Assembly (NCBI GenBank): GCA_963573305.1
Contig: OY754337.1
Location: 51,473,164 to 51,537,163 of the forward strand
DNA: 64,000 nucleotides
Direction: 5' to 3'
From: Pyrrhosoma nymphula
Taxonomy: Eukaryota > Arthropoda > Insecta > Odonata > Coenagrionidae
In this document: piece by piece, positions 34,988-48,373 of the stretch
Layout of the letters: each line of letters opens with the position of its first letter
Numbering within the stretch: the first letter of the stretch is position 1
Program-made: the position numbers and the translations under genes
The notes under the pieces: model-generated
The model's database searches: none
Told to the model about the DNA's origin: nothing
What the model saw: only the letters and a program-made list of their open reading frames with translations

Positions 34988-35407
34988 CTGTATTTCTCCG
35001 AATATAAGCCGCACTTTTTTCCCGATTTTGAGGCCTCAAAATCGGGGTGCGGCTTAAATTCGAGAACTTTCTTTAAAAAATCGTAAAAATGACCGATTTG
35101 AGTAAACCAGCCATTCGGATTCACGCGGACGCCAGCTAAACTCGCCTAAGCCACGGAGAAAGTAAGCAATAACGCTGAAAATTTTCAAATTGGTGCACAA
35201 TATATTCATACATTAAAGGATAATATAGGTAACATTGTGTCACAGTTACATAGGTGATGTAAAAACAGATATAAAAGTCTAACGCCTAATACTGTAGGTA
35301 GAACGGGATACACTAAAAAGGGTGCGGCTTAAATTCGCGTATTGACATTGTTCCCTGTTTGAGACCCCCCCAAAAGTGGGGTGCGGCTTATATTCGGAGA
35401 AATACGG
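34988..35407. mobile_element. 420-bp MITE with 27-bp terminal inverted repeats and TA flanks
   Basis: The ends are C(T/C)GTATTTCTCCGAATATAA continuing into GCCGCAC, with one mismatch over 27 bp, flanked on both sides by TA, as in Tc1/mariner-type insertions. Inside the left end is a nested hairpin: arms at 34999-35014 and 35047-35062 enclose a perfect 26-bp palindrome (35021-35046, half-site CCCGATTTTGAGG). GTGCGGCTTAAATTCG appears again in direct orientation at 35322. No transposase. I recall this end sequence as widespread in animals, but cannot name the family. Confidence 0.75.
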
Positions 35408-35439
35408 TAGTAGTGCGCGAAAAAATTCTAGGTTCGAAT

Positions 35440-37450
35440 TCTTTCAATGAGACAATTTCCACGTTGATATGTTACTGTTGCAACAGGCCCCTCCGAGTCT
35501 CCGGAAAGCATCAGGTTTCATTGCCGTCATAATGGTTGGAGACTCGGGAGGGATGGGGCAGTTTTTGCAGCCACGTCCGACGCCCAACGGATAGATGGCT
35601 ACGTTGCGCTGGGGGTGTGCGTTCGCAGTAGATGGAGTGACCCCATGATAACGGTCATTTTTATGTGAGCTGCATGTGATTGAGTCTGTGTCATACAGGA
35701 CGAAATACACGTGATTCTACTTAGAAGCGAGCCCTTCACTCCCCCGGCACACCTATAATGAGGACTACTGGTTTCACAGAGTGTCCGGGTTACATTAACT
35801 GAAGTTCAAAAAGCAGGTATTAGACCGTTTTTCTACCTCCTTCGAATCCATATTTGTTTCAGCCATAGCTGGAAACTCAATGACGAACATTGAGCATGTG
35901 ACCTGGTTGAGGAGAACGATATCAGAATTGGTCGCATCCAACTGCCTGGTATTGGAGAATAAGTAATTCCACCAGATTGTGCATTTATCGTTCTCCACGA
36001 CGGACTCAATATCTCCAGGGGCATAGGTCAGCACAGGTGTTTCGTTGATGGTGTCGTAGGTGAAAGTATAACACCCGCAGGGCCGCGTTGTGCCGAGCTA
36101 ATTTCGCTGACCTGGCGTAATAACTACAGCTGGAGAGAAGGTGACTCAAAGTCTCCGACTGGGCTCGGCACGCCCTGCATCTCGTATCCGCGACCTTCTC
36201 CTTGAATATAAGGTGGTGGTACACGGGTGTATTTATGATACCATCCTGGTACGTTAGGACGAAACCCTCTGTTTCGGACTTTAGACCGGCGGAGCGTAGG
36301 AAGTCAAACGTCAGTTCCTTCAATAGCCCATGCTATTCCATGTCTCGATAGAAAAATTCATGCATGGGCTTATCGTTGTGCGCCTTGAACAAGGCCTTCT
36401 GCTCGGCCTTTTTTCATGTCGAGCTTGAGGACTGTCATCCTTCAATGAAAAGATGGACGTGATATCGTCGCTTCCGTCGAATGCCTGGTAAAAGTCCATA
36501 TCGGTTTCGTCCGATGTCCTCTTTGCCGGTTGGAAGAGAAACGCCCCTACTCCCGCACTCTTGTTTTCTCTCACGAGATTGAGAAGGGGGTCCCTGCTTT
36601 TTATCACTCGGCATGCTGTACCCTGGGAAACTCTGTTGTCGAGACACTACAGACTCAATAGTCCTCTTCCACCTACATTGCGAGGGAGATACTATCTGAC
36701 TATGGAAGATTTTTGATTTTAAACTTCGAAAGATGGTCATCATCTTCTTCGTTACCATATCGAGGTTCTGCAACTCGTTCGTGTTCCATTTAATGCATCC
36801 AAAGGTATACATCAATGTAGGAACCGCGAAAATGTTCTTGGAAAGAACCTTGTTCTTGCCAGAGAGCTCAGAACTCAGATTTTCGAGGGAGTCAGTCTGT
36901 ACTGGCGGTGAGCCTCTATTTCACTACCGCGACCTCCTGCATTTGGCGCTGGGGAACGCCTAGGTACTCATAGCTATAGCATCGTCTTCGATGCGACGAA
37001 TCACGCTCCCGTCAACAAGTTGCAAGTCTTCCTTGTTCTCCGAAAATCTTCCTCTCACCAGGTGGATGGATACATAATGTCCAATCCGAGCCGTCCCTAT
37101 AGCCTCATCGTATTCTAGTATGGTGTCCAGGGCTGTGCGAAGGTCTTTCGCATTAGAAAACGGGAAATACTGAACAGTAAGGGGGTCAAGCTGTCGCCTT
37201 GAAAAACACCACGGTTCTGTCGAAACTGACCACTTGCCTGAAGTCAGGAGGTAGCTCGTTTTTCAGAGTGGTAACAGGCTTTAGATGCTGGACTCAACCT
37301 TTGGGTGGACTTTCATATTTTCAGCAAGACGATCATAATCTCATTTGAAGTGGTTTCAAAGGTCTTCTTGTGGTCCACCCAGGCCATTGATAGGTTTTGC
37401 TTATGCTGGATGGTATCCTGGTATATATTATCAATGAGCAAGTTGTCCTT
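35440..37450 (-). pseudogene. Decayed LINE with CCHC and endonuclease-like C-terminus (R2/R4-like)
   Basis: Read from high to low coordinates the order is that of a non-LTR retrotransposon ORF. Reverse transcriptase motif A-like AWVDHKKTFETTS is at about 37350-37390. Motif B GVFQGDSLTPLLF is at about 37172-37212. A VDGS..R.IE..A.STLGVPQ segment follows near 36950-37030, then IKWNTNELQNLD near 36770. In the frame 36006-36323 there is C49-x2-C52-x8-H61-x4-C66 followed by RHN, the CCHC motif of the R2/R4/NeSL group. The frame 35795-36034 holds a PD-(D/E)XK-like stretch (SDIVLL...VIEFP...EVEK), with P to S at the first motif. Motif C (YADD) is not recognisable. Stops and frameshifts throughout, and the 5' end is truncated near 37450. 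The 3' limit is uncertain. Confidence 0.75.
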
Positions 37451-39070
37451 TCCCCCCTTAGGAGGTGTTTTATATTAATTATTTTTAAACGATGTGGAAA
37501 TAAATATATATCTAGTTAAAATTTTAACTTTAAATTAAAGGCTTTTCCAAATTGTCTATAAAAGCAAAGGAATTTTGACTTTGAATGTATGTGTTTTGGG
37601 CATTCAGGTAACTATCGCCAGGGAAAGTTTAAATCTCTTAAACACATGCGCATTTTCCGAGGCGGGTTAGCTTTTGACGTTCTTTTTTTTGTACATCTTA
37701 ATTTAGCACATACATCATTATTTGATTTATTAATAACATGCGACAGTGGATAGCATTACTATCGGTCCGACATGCGTTTAAAAATATTATACTGAAGTGA
37801 GATAACTATTTACGTTCTTTGAATGGCATACATATGCACATTCTCCTTCCCCGATTTCCTAAAGAAATTTAAATTTAAAACTCGCTTGGATTTACGATAA
37901 AAATATTGATTGATTGCTGTTTTAAATTTATACGTTAGATTTTTCTGTGCATCAAAGTTTTTGAGTTTCATTTCCCAATAATACAACACGTAACTAACTA
38001 CAAATCGTAACTCTCTCTATTTTTATTACGATGAAAGTATGACTTAATTGCTACCTATATAAATTTCGCTTTCTAAGATTCGGTGAGCTATTTTCATGTA
38101 TTATATGATATTATGTAGGAATAAAACGGATCTCAAGGGGTTACATTTATTGACGGTATCTAACGCCCATATCCAAGCATTTCAGTGGCTGAGTGAGAAA
38201 TATTGCGAACCGTAATTAGTACAAATCACAATCCTGAGTGAATGGTGTACGAATTCCCGACTCAATATATCGTTTATTCATTTCATAAACATAAAAATCA
38301 TCACGTACGCCTATTGCATTGGAGGAAATAACTGCTATATAAATTTAATACGTTTACATTGAATAATTCTTGATTCTCAAATTATTTGCGAGTTGCGTGA
38401 TACGCGGGGTTAACTTTTACCGCTTTATCTTTGGCAATAATTTCTTTTGCACCATTACAACTCTCAACCAAAAACATTATTGTTGGTATTTAAGGTTGTG
38501 GGTAGTTAATGAATCTGGGACTATGCTATCCCCAGTTGAGTTTATACTATTTACTCTCGTCTATATTATTGCTTCAATATTTAAATCCCTTTATACATAA
38601 AACATAACTTTGAAAAGTTCTTTATCAAACTTGCAGATAGTGGAATGGTGGTTGGTATAACTATTGAGGATTATTTTGAGCCATTTTTTATTTCAATCTC
38701 TTTTTTCTAGCGAGACGTAAAAACTATGGTCCATGATATGAGTGTTTTTGATTCAACGCAGTGTGACCTCATACCCTCCTAGAAAAGCCTTCAATGATAT
38801 AAAAGTGCAGGAAATGTCATAATAAAAAAATACTTTGCAATTACATATTTTTATTACGTAAAAAACGAACTCTTTCATAACAGAGCTTCACCTTAGAAAC
38901 CGGTTTTTTGTATGTAATTAAACTTGGAAGTATAAAGAATTTTTTTTATTTTCACATTTTGAAAGAATCCCGCAAAATAGAGAGAATAGTGTGTGAGACT
39001 GTGTCTTACAACTGCTGGAGGAAAATTAATGCAGGACAACATATTTTTTGCTCATATCCCGCGTTCTTGA
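37451..39070. other. AT-rich DNA with no recognisable gene
   Basis: No supportable gene or repeat. Frames at 38370-38600 and 38908-39132 are hydrophobic, AT-driven and unremarkable. Confidence 0.45.
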
Positions 39071-39074
39071 GCGA

Positions 39075-39420
39075 TGTTTGCACATCATGCTACAGCACCT
39101 TCTTTTTCACGGAGCCCGCGAAACGAGGCTGATGTAACACCCTTGCAGCCACGGAGCATAAGTACTCTATTCCCCGCGGTGCGAAAATGAATTTCCCGAC
39201 CATCGTCACGAACCACGAGAATGGACGCATGGCGTATTGCGGAGAAGGGTAGTGACGTAATTACGTTGACGTTTCATTTAGATGATAGAAAGCGGAAAGG
39301 CGCGGAACGAGGCTCTTCCTCATAGTGTTGGACTGCACGTCTGCCTTCAAATTTCCTCCCGGAGTATTACCACTTATGGGATGCAATTTTCGAGCTCGTT
39401 ATGAAAGGGCGTAAGGTCTT
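39075..39420. other. CpG-richer unique block
   Basis: The block contrasts with AT-rich flanks and contains ACGTAATTACGT, a perfect 12-bp palindrome near 39255, beside GTTGACGT. It could be a regulatory element or an unlisted repeat. No frame is convincing. Confidence 0.25.
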
Positions 39421-42400
39421 CCCTCGGAAAGGATTTTTTAAAAGTCAACGGTGAGGTTGAGGTTTGGGCCGTTGATTAAAGATGAAAGCATGGTTCTCGC
39501 ATTAGCTGGTGGCCGACCAGTGAGCAGTTTTATTTATTTATTTTCTTTTCACCCAGAACATCATGAATGAATTTTAAGTTGATGGTCATAACAGATAAAT
39601 AAAATCTATATGAAATGTGTATGATATTAATAGCTTATTGCTACTTCTTGCATCCAAAATGTCATTTATGCTTGTCACTCAAGTCTCCTGGATGCAGTAC
39701 TTCTCCATTTATTTCAGTTTCAATATTTTCCTTCCATTTTTCCTTCCATGGTATTACTTTTCTCGAGGATAAAGAAAAACTTTGTAATATTCCTCACTTT
39801 TTATTTGCCGGACTTGATTGGTGATTTACCTTTCATGATGATGAGGAATCATCAACATCGGTCAGGTCCTATTAGTAAAAAGTATTTATTGATCCTCGTG
39901 ATAAATAATTTGTCCTTCCTACAAAGTTTTTTCGCCAACATTTGCTTCTTGCCCTTTTATTTATTTCCCCTGGAGTTTAGTTCCTAACCGTCAAAGGCTT
40001 CATTTCTTCCGTCACGTGCCTTCGATGTTTATACCATATAAGTTGTCTTTCGATAATATTATCCGAAATTGTTTTTTCTGCCGTCATTTTTCTCTGCTTT
40101 GCTAATCGCTAACATGATCTTTTTAGGTTAAGCCACAGAATCTGATTTAATTAGTCATTTTGACTGAAATAATTTTTAGAAATATGTTTTAATCTGTGAC
40201 CCTTACCTCTGACTCTTGTATCATCACTGGTAATAACAAGATATTAAAATATTTTTATTTGTAATATTTGTTAAAAACTTCAATTAATTATTAAGTTTGT
40301 TAACAAGGAAAAGCCTAGAGTATCTGTAAATCTCCTAAAAAATCCCAAGACCTGTAAAAATATGATTACAACCTTTGAAAGTACGTAAAAGGAGGACATC
40401 AAGGTCATCGTGGAAAAAAGATCAAGTGAAGTGCATTTAGCTGTGAACCTGTGATTGTGGTCAGAATATTTTAGAAAAGGATTTCTGAGATAAGGAAAGC
40501 CGGAATTAGAGAACATACACTACGTTGATGTTCCGGAAATAAAGTGGAGGGACTCGAAGAAAAAATAATTGGAAAATTCGGAGAGAGGAGCATTATTTCG
40601 AAAGGCCTCATTAAAAATGTTTATTTGCAAATTTAGTCAGGTATTTGTCAGAAGCGATGAAGGTTTCTAATCTGAATTCCTACTGTTGAAAGAACCCGTT
40701 GACGGTATATGTTTCTTAGGAAGAAGTAAGGATGACAAGCAATTGCCAAAAATAAATAAATTGGACAATTGGGGAGCTTCAGTATTGATGGGCAGGCAGT
40801 GGACAAGAAGAAAGAACATTATTTAAGAATTGGGAGGATACATCCAAAGATAAGAAGATGAGAAGGTATTCGCGGAGTGTAAAATGTGAAGGCTGCATTA
40901 GAGGGTTTTCCGCCGCTTATGTTGTAAAATACTGGCAAAATTTTCATCATCATTTCAGCTGGCGTTTTCAGGTTGAAGTGGCGATGCCAAGCTTATCCAA
41001 ATCACCACTTGAAATGTACACATTTCCGCACCTAGGTGGATAGCTGTCATTGGCGGATTTCAAGGAAAATATCGGAAATGCCGGTCGGTCAAAATTCTGC
41101 CCAATCGCGGACCACCGAAACCTTTCGCCACCCTCTATAATGACGACCGATATTGAGAATTGCTGTATAAGGTAAATCGTGAGAGACGAAATAACGGGCG
41201 GAGGAAAAATAAATGAATGCCCGAATGGAGAACGAATATCAGAAATACGGGAAGCGAAAAAATTTAATACCTCGCGCGAGAGGCGAAACAAATGAGGGTG
41301 AGAATCTTGCACAACGGACGTAACGGAGATTCGCTTCTATTTTGTTCGGTGGGCGGGACCGAAGAGGCGAGGAATGAGAGCTGGGGAAATGGCGCCAGTG
41401 ACGACGCATAATCTTCAAAAGACACCACTTGAAGGTGATAACGGCCTCGAGGAAAAGATTATTTGCTCAGCCATTCGTGTGTATCCAGGGGACCCTCCTT
41501 CGCGAAAAGGAACGAAACGTGGCGTGGAGGCGTATGACTGAGGGTCGGATTCAGGGGGGAAGGGGGCTTTTGTGAACCTTCATCTCAATTCATTAACGAT
41601 TCCACACCCTTTATCCGCTTACTCTCTCCCTCTTCTTCCTCCAACACCGCTTTTCTTCGTTTCCCGCATTCCTCCTCCCTTCTTATCTGCCCCCATCATA
41701 ACCATGGTTTAAAGCGTAGGACCTGGCAGACTTCTCAGTGAGCGGGGTATTTTGGAAACCGGTTTTGCTTGGGGTAGGGCTAGTTAGATAACTGGATTCC
41801 CTTTCCAAGGACTCGGGATTGTATTCTGGCAGTGGTGGACATTAATGAACAGGAACACGAACCACACGTTTTACGTAGAGGGCATTTCAAGTACTATGTT
41901 CCGACGCGGCAATGTTTTCAATCCAAACGAAGCTGCATTCAAATTTACCGATATTATTCGCCACCCAAAAGCCCATCTAAACAGTTGGATTAATAGCCAT
42001 TCTTGATGAGAATATCAGAGGGGCTATTCTGTATGGCCTTCGGATTTCCGAGTCCCGACAGTGACGAAATGTGGCGTCACAGTCACGAAAATTTCAAATA
42101 GGGCTATTCATAAGTTGATATTTGTCGGGGGCTTTGACGTCGCACCCACGGGTTTTCCGACGTTTGACCGCGTCGAGTCCTTATATTTGTGTGTGAATGG
42201 TTAGTATATGTTAGTGCTCGTTTACTTTGAGACGTAAACTTGCGTTCAATGTGCCTACCACTCCAAAAGTATACTGAAAATACTTTCAGAGTTCAAGCCT
42301 TTTTTCATTTCCCCCAATTACCTTCTCCTTCATCCCCCATCGCCACTAATCCTTTCCTCTTGACTAGCTTTATCTGCGACGTAGTGGTGTGATTTCTTTA

Positions 42401-44410
42401 TGGCACTATCACTTTTAGCTAGTGCATGAGAGTCGTTTTCTCCAAAGGAAATATCTACTTCTGGCCTTATTTACAGGCTTATCGACATTTGATTCTTCTT
42501 GGATGTGTGAACAAGGCATTCTCGAGGTTTTCGCCGAGCATATTGCTTATGGCTGGGTTCCAATGGGTTTCTACGAATTCGACTTCCGTACATAGAATTT
42601 TGGTTGCGTTACGGCTTCATTGACTAGACCACATTAAATAAACTCTCTGAAGAAAACTTTTACTTTTTCCAAGCTCTCATTTTTCCTTAAATGTTCCAAT
42701 TCAACGGTATAAATGGTATATTCGTAGAGTGAATTATCATCATTATGTATGGTCAATGAAGAACAATGGAGCATTCAATTTAAATACCCTTGGCCTGCGA
42801 AATTTCGAGTTAAGGCATCTTCATGGTCAAAAGACCCAAATAAACTTTTCCATAAGAAAAATCCACTCGCAGTAACAACCTGTACTCAAATTTATTATAA
42901 AATCTGAGTGATCCATATTATTTATCATTTGCATAGTAACTATATTTACCATTCCCTAAATGTTGGGGGAAAATACTAGCTTTATTCATTTGTTTAAGTG
43001 TTCTATCCCTTCAAGCTCGGAGAAGATTTAAATGAGTCCCATCTCGTAGGTTGGAGGAGACTTACATGGTATTCGCTGATTTAAATGGAATCGCTGCATG
43101 TGAAGTTCGTACCCATCGTAGTGACTACATCGCACGTCGTTGAATAATTATATAACTATGAGAATAATATCAATCCCAGTCATATACAGACTTGCTTTAT
43201 TGTTTTAAGCATTTACCCAGCATTCCAATGTAACTCCATGGTAAACAATTACAAAGCAAGAAAAATTACAACTATAATATACCCAAGAGGAGAACCTTTT
43301 TTTAATTTGGTAGTTACTTCTTTGAAGAAGTTCTTTCATTCCTCGAGCAAAATAGATAATTTTACAACTATTACGTGTCATAAAAATTCTTTTTATGCTA
43401 GTAATTTGCAGTAGTCACTGATAGAATTCCTTTGTATGCAACATATTTTCTATTTATATATTTTTTACTAGGAACGAACTAATTATTAATACATACTTAT
43501 AATGTCAAAACCTACTTTTTTCAATATTGGTTTTATTTTATGTAAATTTATTTTGCAAGTATTTTTGCTGCAAATAATGATTCAAACTAAAAGTATAAAA
43601 TTCAACTAAATGTTTTTGTTCAAAGTTACTTTTATATATTTATTCTACATTTCCAAATTTTCTCTAAAAACAGAAGTTTTATAAGTGGTATGCCAGGAAT
43701 GTTGTCATCAGCATAAATACCATGCTGTACGTACCTAATACTTAAGCCAACTGTTATCTCCTTTTCTTGTGTTTTCTAAGTGTTCACCTGTCTTATTTCT
43801 TACCGTGGAAGCGTTTTAGTAGAACTCCGGGAGAACTAGATCGAGTTCGTGCAATTCTAATTCGAGTAAATGAATGGCCGATCTCTCCTGGTGAATATTC
43901 AAACGCAGTGCGCCGAAACCGTGCCTCCGTCATCTGTCTGGACCTTTGTTGGCTCAGCGGCAACTGGGATGCTTTGACTCCAGCGCTCATCTCACGGTCC
44001 AACCTGGGAACTTGTCGGAGATAGCATCACGAATTTCTCCGGATCAGGGATTCCATTATTTTCCAACTTTCAGCGACGGGATTTACTGAATTTAAAACCG
44101 TCGAAGTTTTAAACCATATTCTTTGAAAGGATATTCTTTGACTTGCTGTAGCAGCTATGTAAAAAAAACTAAAAGGAAATAGGAATTTGAGTCAATTTCG
44201 ATTAATTACTCTTGTCGCAGTCTTTCACTTTGCTGTTATATATTTAGCTTTGATCATATGGCGCTTAAATACCTTGCGGCGTAGCCTACCTAAAATTTTG
44301 TTGTGTATTAAATGTGATTAATTTGAATAATTGTGACTAAAAATATCCGAAAAAATTTTTGATGTGGAATATATTGTGTATATTCCAATAATATTATTTC
44401 AGATATGTAC
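39421..44410. other. No gene seen
   Basis: Short frames at 39615-39987, 40280-41312, 42426-42623 and 43767-44024 lack recognisable features and often overlap on both strands. GGGCTATTC occurs twice (about 42014 and 42103), hinting at a small unresolved repeat. CpG-richer patches lie at 41040-41560 and 43800-44040. Confidence 0.4.
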
Positions 44411-44459
44411 TGTTCTCTTTCAGGAGTATATTAATTTGAAATATATTTATTACTCTGCG

Positions 44460-44495
44460 GACGTTTAGCATTTGTACCTTTATATGCTTATTCAG
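44460..44495 (-). ncRNA. Decayed hammerhead-like motif, left arm
   Basis: Minus strand: CTGAATA for CTGANGA, GCAT...ATGC stem kept with a longer loop, TAAA for GAAA, CG, TC. Two invariant positions are lost, so a ribozyme would be inactive. Confidence 0.3.
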
Positions 44496-44667
44496 GGCTC
44501 AGACAGAATTTATTTTGAATAAATTCTACCATTTCTATGGAATTTAGCATACATTTATGCTTATCCGATACAGCGAGAATTTTCTACATCCTACATACTA
44601 CCCGAACTACCCCAATTTAATGCTTAGAGAATGCATTAATTAATTCAGAAGGAACTGTCTCTGAGCC

Positions 44668-44699
44668 CTGAAGAAGCATATGTACAAATGCGAAACGTC
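44668..44699 (+). ncRNA. Hammerhead-like motif, right arm (best-preserved ACGT copy)
   Basis: Plus strand: CTGAAGA, extra A, GCAT-8 nt-ATGC (4-bp stem II), GAAA, CG, TC. With flanking A and T the stem III block is the palindrome ACGT. Stem I can form from CTCT..GCC upstream and GGT..AGAG downstream with a small internal loop, as in natural hammerheads where such loops contact stem II. Confidence 0.42.
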
Positions 44700-44751
44700 G
44701 GTAAAGAGTAATAAATATTTTTCAAATTAATAGGCCTATACCTCCCGAAAA

Positions 44752-45848
44752 AAAATAAACAATAAAAAAAGAGGTCATGAAAAGGAATCATCTTGATATT
44801 ATTTTAAATTATGTTTGGGCTTCACTGCTACAAAAATCTAAAAGATGTAGTGTGTGCTGCGTTGAAAATGTAACTACAATTTGCGCAAATATTACTATCT
44901 ATCTGCATACTACTCAGCGAGCCTGCGTTGGGGCATGTGACAAGAGGTGAAAGACACAAACCTTAAAAAAGTTAGGGAATATGGAAATGGGTTAAGGGAA
45001 AGTATAGTAAAAGGAATAAGTGAAATAATTAGGAAGAGTAGGTTGAAAAATGGGTTGAAATAGGAAAAAAAACAGGTTGAAAATGAATTACATGCCAACG
45101 GAGAGTGTCAATGTCTCGCCCTTTTCTCTTTTAGTCGCTAGTGGTATTTTTAATGCGCCTTGTAAGTGTTATATAGGTCTTATAAATTTAGGAAAGGCTT
45201 TCTAAAATTAAATATTCTACTGCCGATGTAAGACACCTCTGTTTTATGGAAATATTTAACTTTGCAATTCCGCAATGACTAATGTAAAAAAACGATTGGT
45301 TTAGTATATGTGCTACATTTAAGGAGGAAAAATAAAAAATTCTGTAAACTTCTGCTACAGGTCTCCATATTTTACGTTTTAGTCCATTCATTACGGGTGA
45401 TTTTCCAAATACATATTTCAGTAAACGCTTCACAGTTTGTGGCCTTTCTGTGAACCTCTTCCCTCCCGGAAATTGTGCTCACATGTTCATATTTGATCTC
45501 GTTGAGCTTCCGTGATGTGCAAATGCATTGAGTAAATTGAGATTGTCCGCTCCCACCGTGTTTCATAAGTCAAGCAAATACCAGAAGGAAACAGACGAGT
45601 AAATCCAGTGGAGATAAAAACGTGGATGTGCTTGCTGTGCACACATTGTTAAAAGGCTCTGCCGGGACGGTAAAGTTTAAAGGCGTGAAATGTGTACTCA
45701 AGCATTCATGAGACTTTAAAGGGGCTTTCCGTCTTTCAGTGACATATCATCTACACGTAAGAACCAGTGGCCTTGGTCATATGCTTGAATTAAGGCGGAG
45801 AATTTTACATATACGCTCACTGGTACAATTGCCTTGTAAATGAGTATG
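44752..45848. other. No gene seen
   Basis: AT-rich DNA. Short minus-strand frames (44910-45566) show no domain. Confidence 0.45.
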
Positions 45849-45898
45849 AAAGTCGACATCATAGTCAGTAATTTTAATAAAAATGTCATGTCGACTTT
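45849..45898. repeat. Perfect 11-bp-arm hairpin
   Basis: AAAGTCGACAT at 45849-45859 is matched by ATGTCGACTTT at 45888-45898 with a 28-base AT-rich loop. It has no neighbouring gene. Purpose unknown. Confidence 0.6.
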
Positions 45899-48370
45899 TG
45901 AAAATGCACCTCATTTGATGTGAGAAATGGAGTACCAGAAACATACTCCATAAATCAAGTGGAAGTGATGATCGGGTATTTTACCATCCATGAAAATACA
46001 TACTTGTAAGCTTATTGAAAGTTAATTCTTTAGTCTATCAATTTAGGCGACTCAAGTAATTGGTTTTGGAATTCACTCTATGGGGCAAACACTACACAAC
46101 CCTTACACAATTACCATCTCTTGCGTCGGTGTTATATCCTGAGCCGGGAAAATTAAGATCTCAGATTTTTCCGGAGAAAGGCGTATTACGCTCGTTTGCT
46201 CCAACTTAGGAGTAGGGTGACTATGCCATATTAACCTAGAAATGGCTTCGTGTAAGATATTTGGCGTACTTGCCATTTTAATCCACGAAATATAAAAATA
46301 TGAGACTAAAAATATGAAGTGTTTTTAGTTAAAGGACAGGTTTGCCATAAATAAACTTTTTATACCATACTAAGTTTGTAATTTTGTTAGTGCTACTTCC
46401 AGCCATGAAAACTACCTGACATAACACGTCAGAATAAAGCTATTGTTTAAAAGTCCCAAGTGAGTTATAATAACAATATATACATTTTGTAAAAAATTTA
46501 AAACGTCTTAAATACAGAATTAAGAGGATCATCTCCGTGAAAATGAAGAGTAAGCGATTTTTAATTGAGTAAAAGAATTCGTAGAGATGATTAATATGTT
46601 CCTTTATATTATATTGAATTAATAAAACTGGCATTTTCTCGATGGAGTGCTATAAGTACATGAATTCAGTATTCGTATGATAATTCTCGGCGTTATTTCC
46701 TCGCAACTCAATTGCATCCTCAAGAGAACGAATGCTTCATCTTATTTCGCATTCAAGCAAATGATGGCAATTAAACAGGGATCGTTAACTAAATAAGCAC
46801 AGTCTGCGCATAAAAGAAGCTGTGAGTGTGGATATAAACACGAAAACTTTTTCAACCTCTAGGTATGGAATTTTTACAACATCATACATTCTCTTAAAAT
46901 AAAGGTCTGGTTTATATTTATTGAACTAGTTTGTAGCAAACGTTATTTTAACTAATCAGGTAGTTTTCTTTCTTTCATTTACAGTAACTTCATCGTAGAC
47001 ATTATTTAATTTATTGTTTACTTTCCCTGTCAGGTTGGACATTTGCATCTCTCTAATTGAAAAAAAGGAAAAAAGGTATGCAAGAATATGGCATTATCGA
47101 GGAAATGATTTAAATGAGATCGTGTTTCCTAGGCTCAGCAGCAATAACTAAGGATAACTAAGGTATTTTATCGTGCCTACTACAAAAGGGCTTGATGGGC
47201 GTGCATTGTGTCGAAGAGTGTCCGGTAATTTTTACTTCACAGAGATTTCACTAAGCGTTTTATGCCCCCAGCACTTTGTAGTGTCTTCGTTGTCGGTACC
47301 CTCTGCCCATTCTATCTTCATAATTGTTCTGTTTCACTCAACTGCCTCCTAAAATAATTACCATAACTGAATTAGGCGATATATGGCAAAATTTTCCTTA
47401 TGGAGCATTCTAAATTATTTAAAATGCTACTTACAATCTATAATCGCGATACATATGTATTCTGAAATGTTAACTTATTTCAGTTGGTCTTTTGTTATTT
47501 TCGTATCCAATGGTTTCTCAAATGATAAGAGGAGACTTTTTATCGAGTGGGCGAAACTCCGAATTTCGTCCACGAGGAGGGAAAATTCTTTCTCGGCTTA
47601 ATTTCATTGGAAACCTTAAAAGATAAATACCCGATGCGTCCCAACTTTCTGTAGATGCGGCCGGTTAATCGAACGAGATCTGGTTCACTCAAGTCGAAAC
47701 AAGTTACAAATTATGTTTGCCATTTGACTGACCCATTCAACGGAGGAAATTGGATCGTAACGAACTGAAGTTTTCCATGTCGAACTCTAGTCGCGCGTTA
47801 CACTCTCGAACTTTCCAAAAATCGTTAGAAATTCCTTCGTGGAACGTTGAAGAGCCAGAGGAAAACGATTTCGATGACATAGCAAATATTGTGGCTGAGC
47901 CAGAAAACGGAGGTTTAATTTGAGGGTTAATAGTGAAATTAAGGAAGTTCTTCAACGAATATTTTGATTCAAAATATAAACTGAATTCCACCTTTTTGTT
48001 TGAAAGAAATTTTGATTGAATTTCCTGTGGTTTTTTTCTATTTATAAACAGGTTTTCACCAAAATGGCATTGAAATTATACAGATAAACATTATTTCGCC
48101 CCCGTGTGTCAAAAAGAGTAAATTTCATTCTCGCTCGAAGCTGTGGCAGGTGATCCCGGACCGATATTCTTGGTCAGCCCAGTGACTCCTGCTGAGAATG
48201 CATTCTCCAAGCATTGTATTTGGGTAGTTTAGGTAGCATGTAGGGTGTAGAAAACTCTCGCTGTCTCAGATAAGCATAAATGTATGCTTAATTCCATTGA
48301 AATAGGTTAAAGTGTTTGCGGTATAATTAGAAGGGATAGGGTAAGGAATGAGTGGGCAATGAAATAACGT
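45899..48370. other. AT-rich DNA with no recognisable gene
   Basis: Nothing supportable beyond short frames without features (46440-46634, 47383-47601, 47737-47991). Confidence 0.45.
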
Positions 48371-48373
48371 AAA

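Larger units (their letters stand above)
44420..44751. mobile_element. Foldback element with inverted hammerhead-like arms (ACGT family)
   Basis: The left arm (about 44420-44510) and the right arm (about 44655-44751) are reverse complements with moderate divergence. Common text read outward is CAGGGCTCAG / CTGAGCCCTG, the core, AAGAGTAATAAATATTTTTC, AAATTAATA and TATACCTCC. The spacer is about 145 bp and non-coding. Same family as 12736-12835 and 52370-52592. The right core is intact and the left one decayed. Confidence 0.65.
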
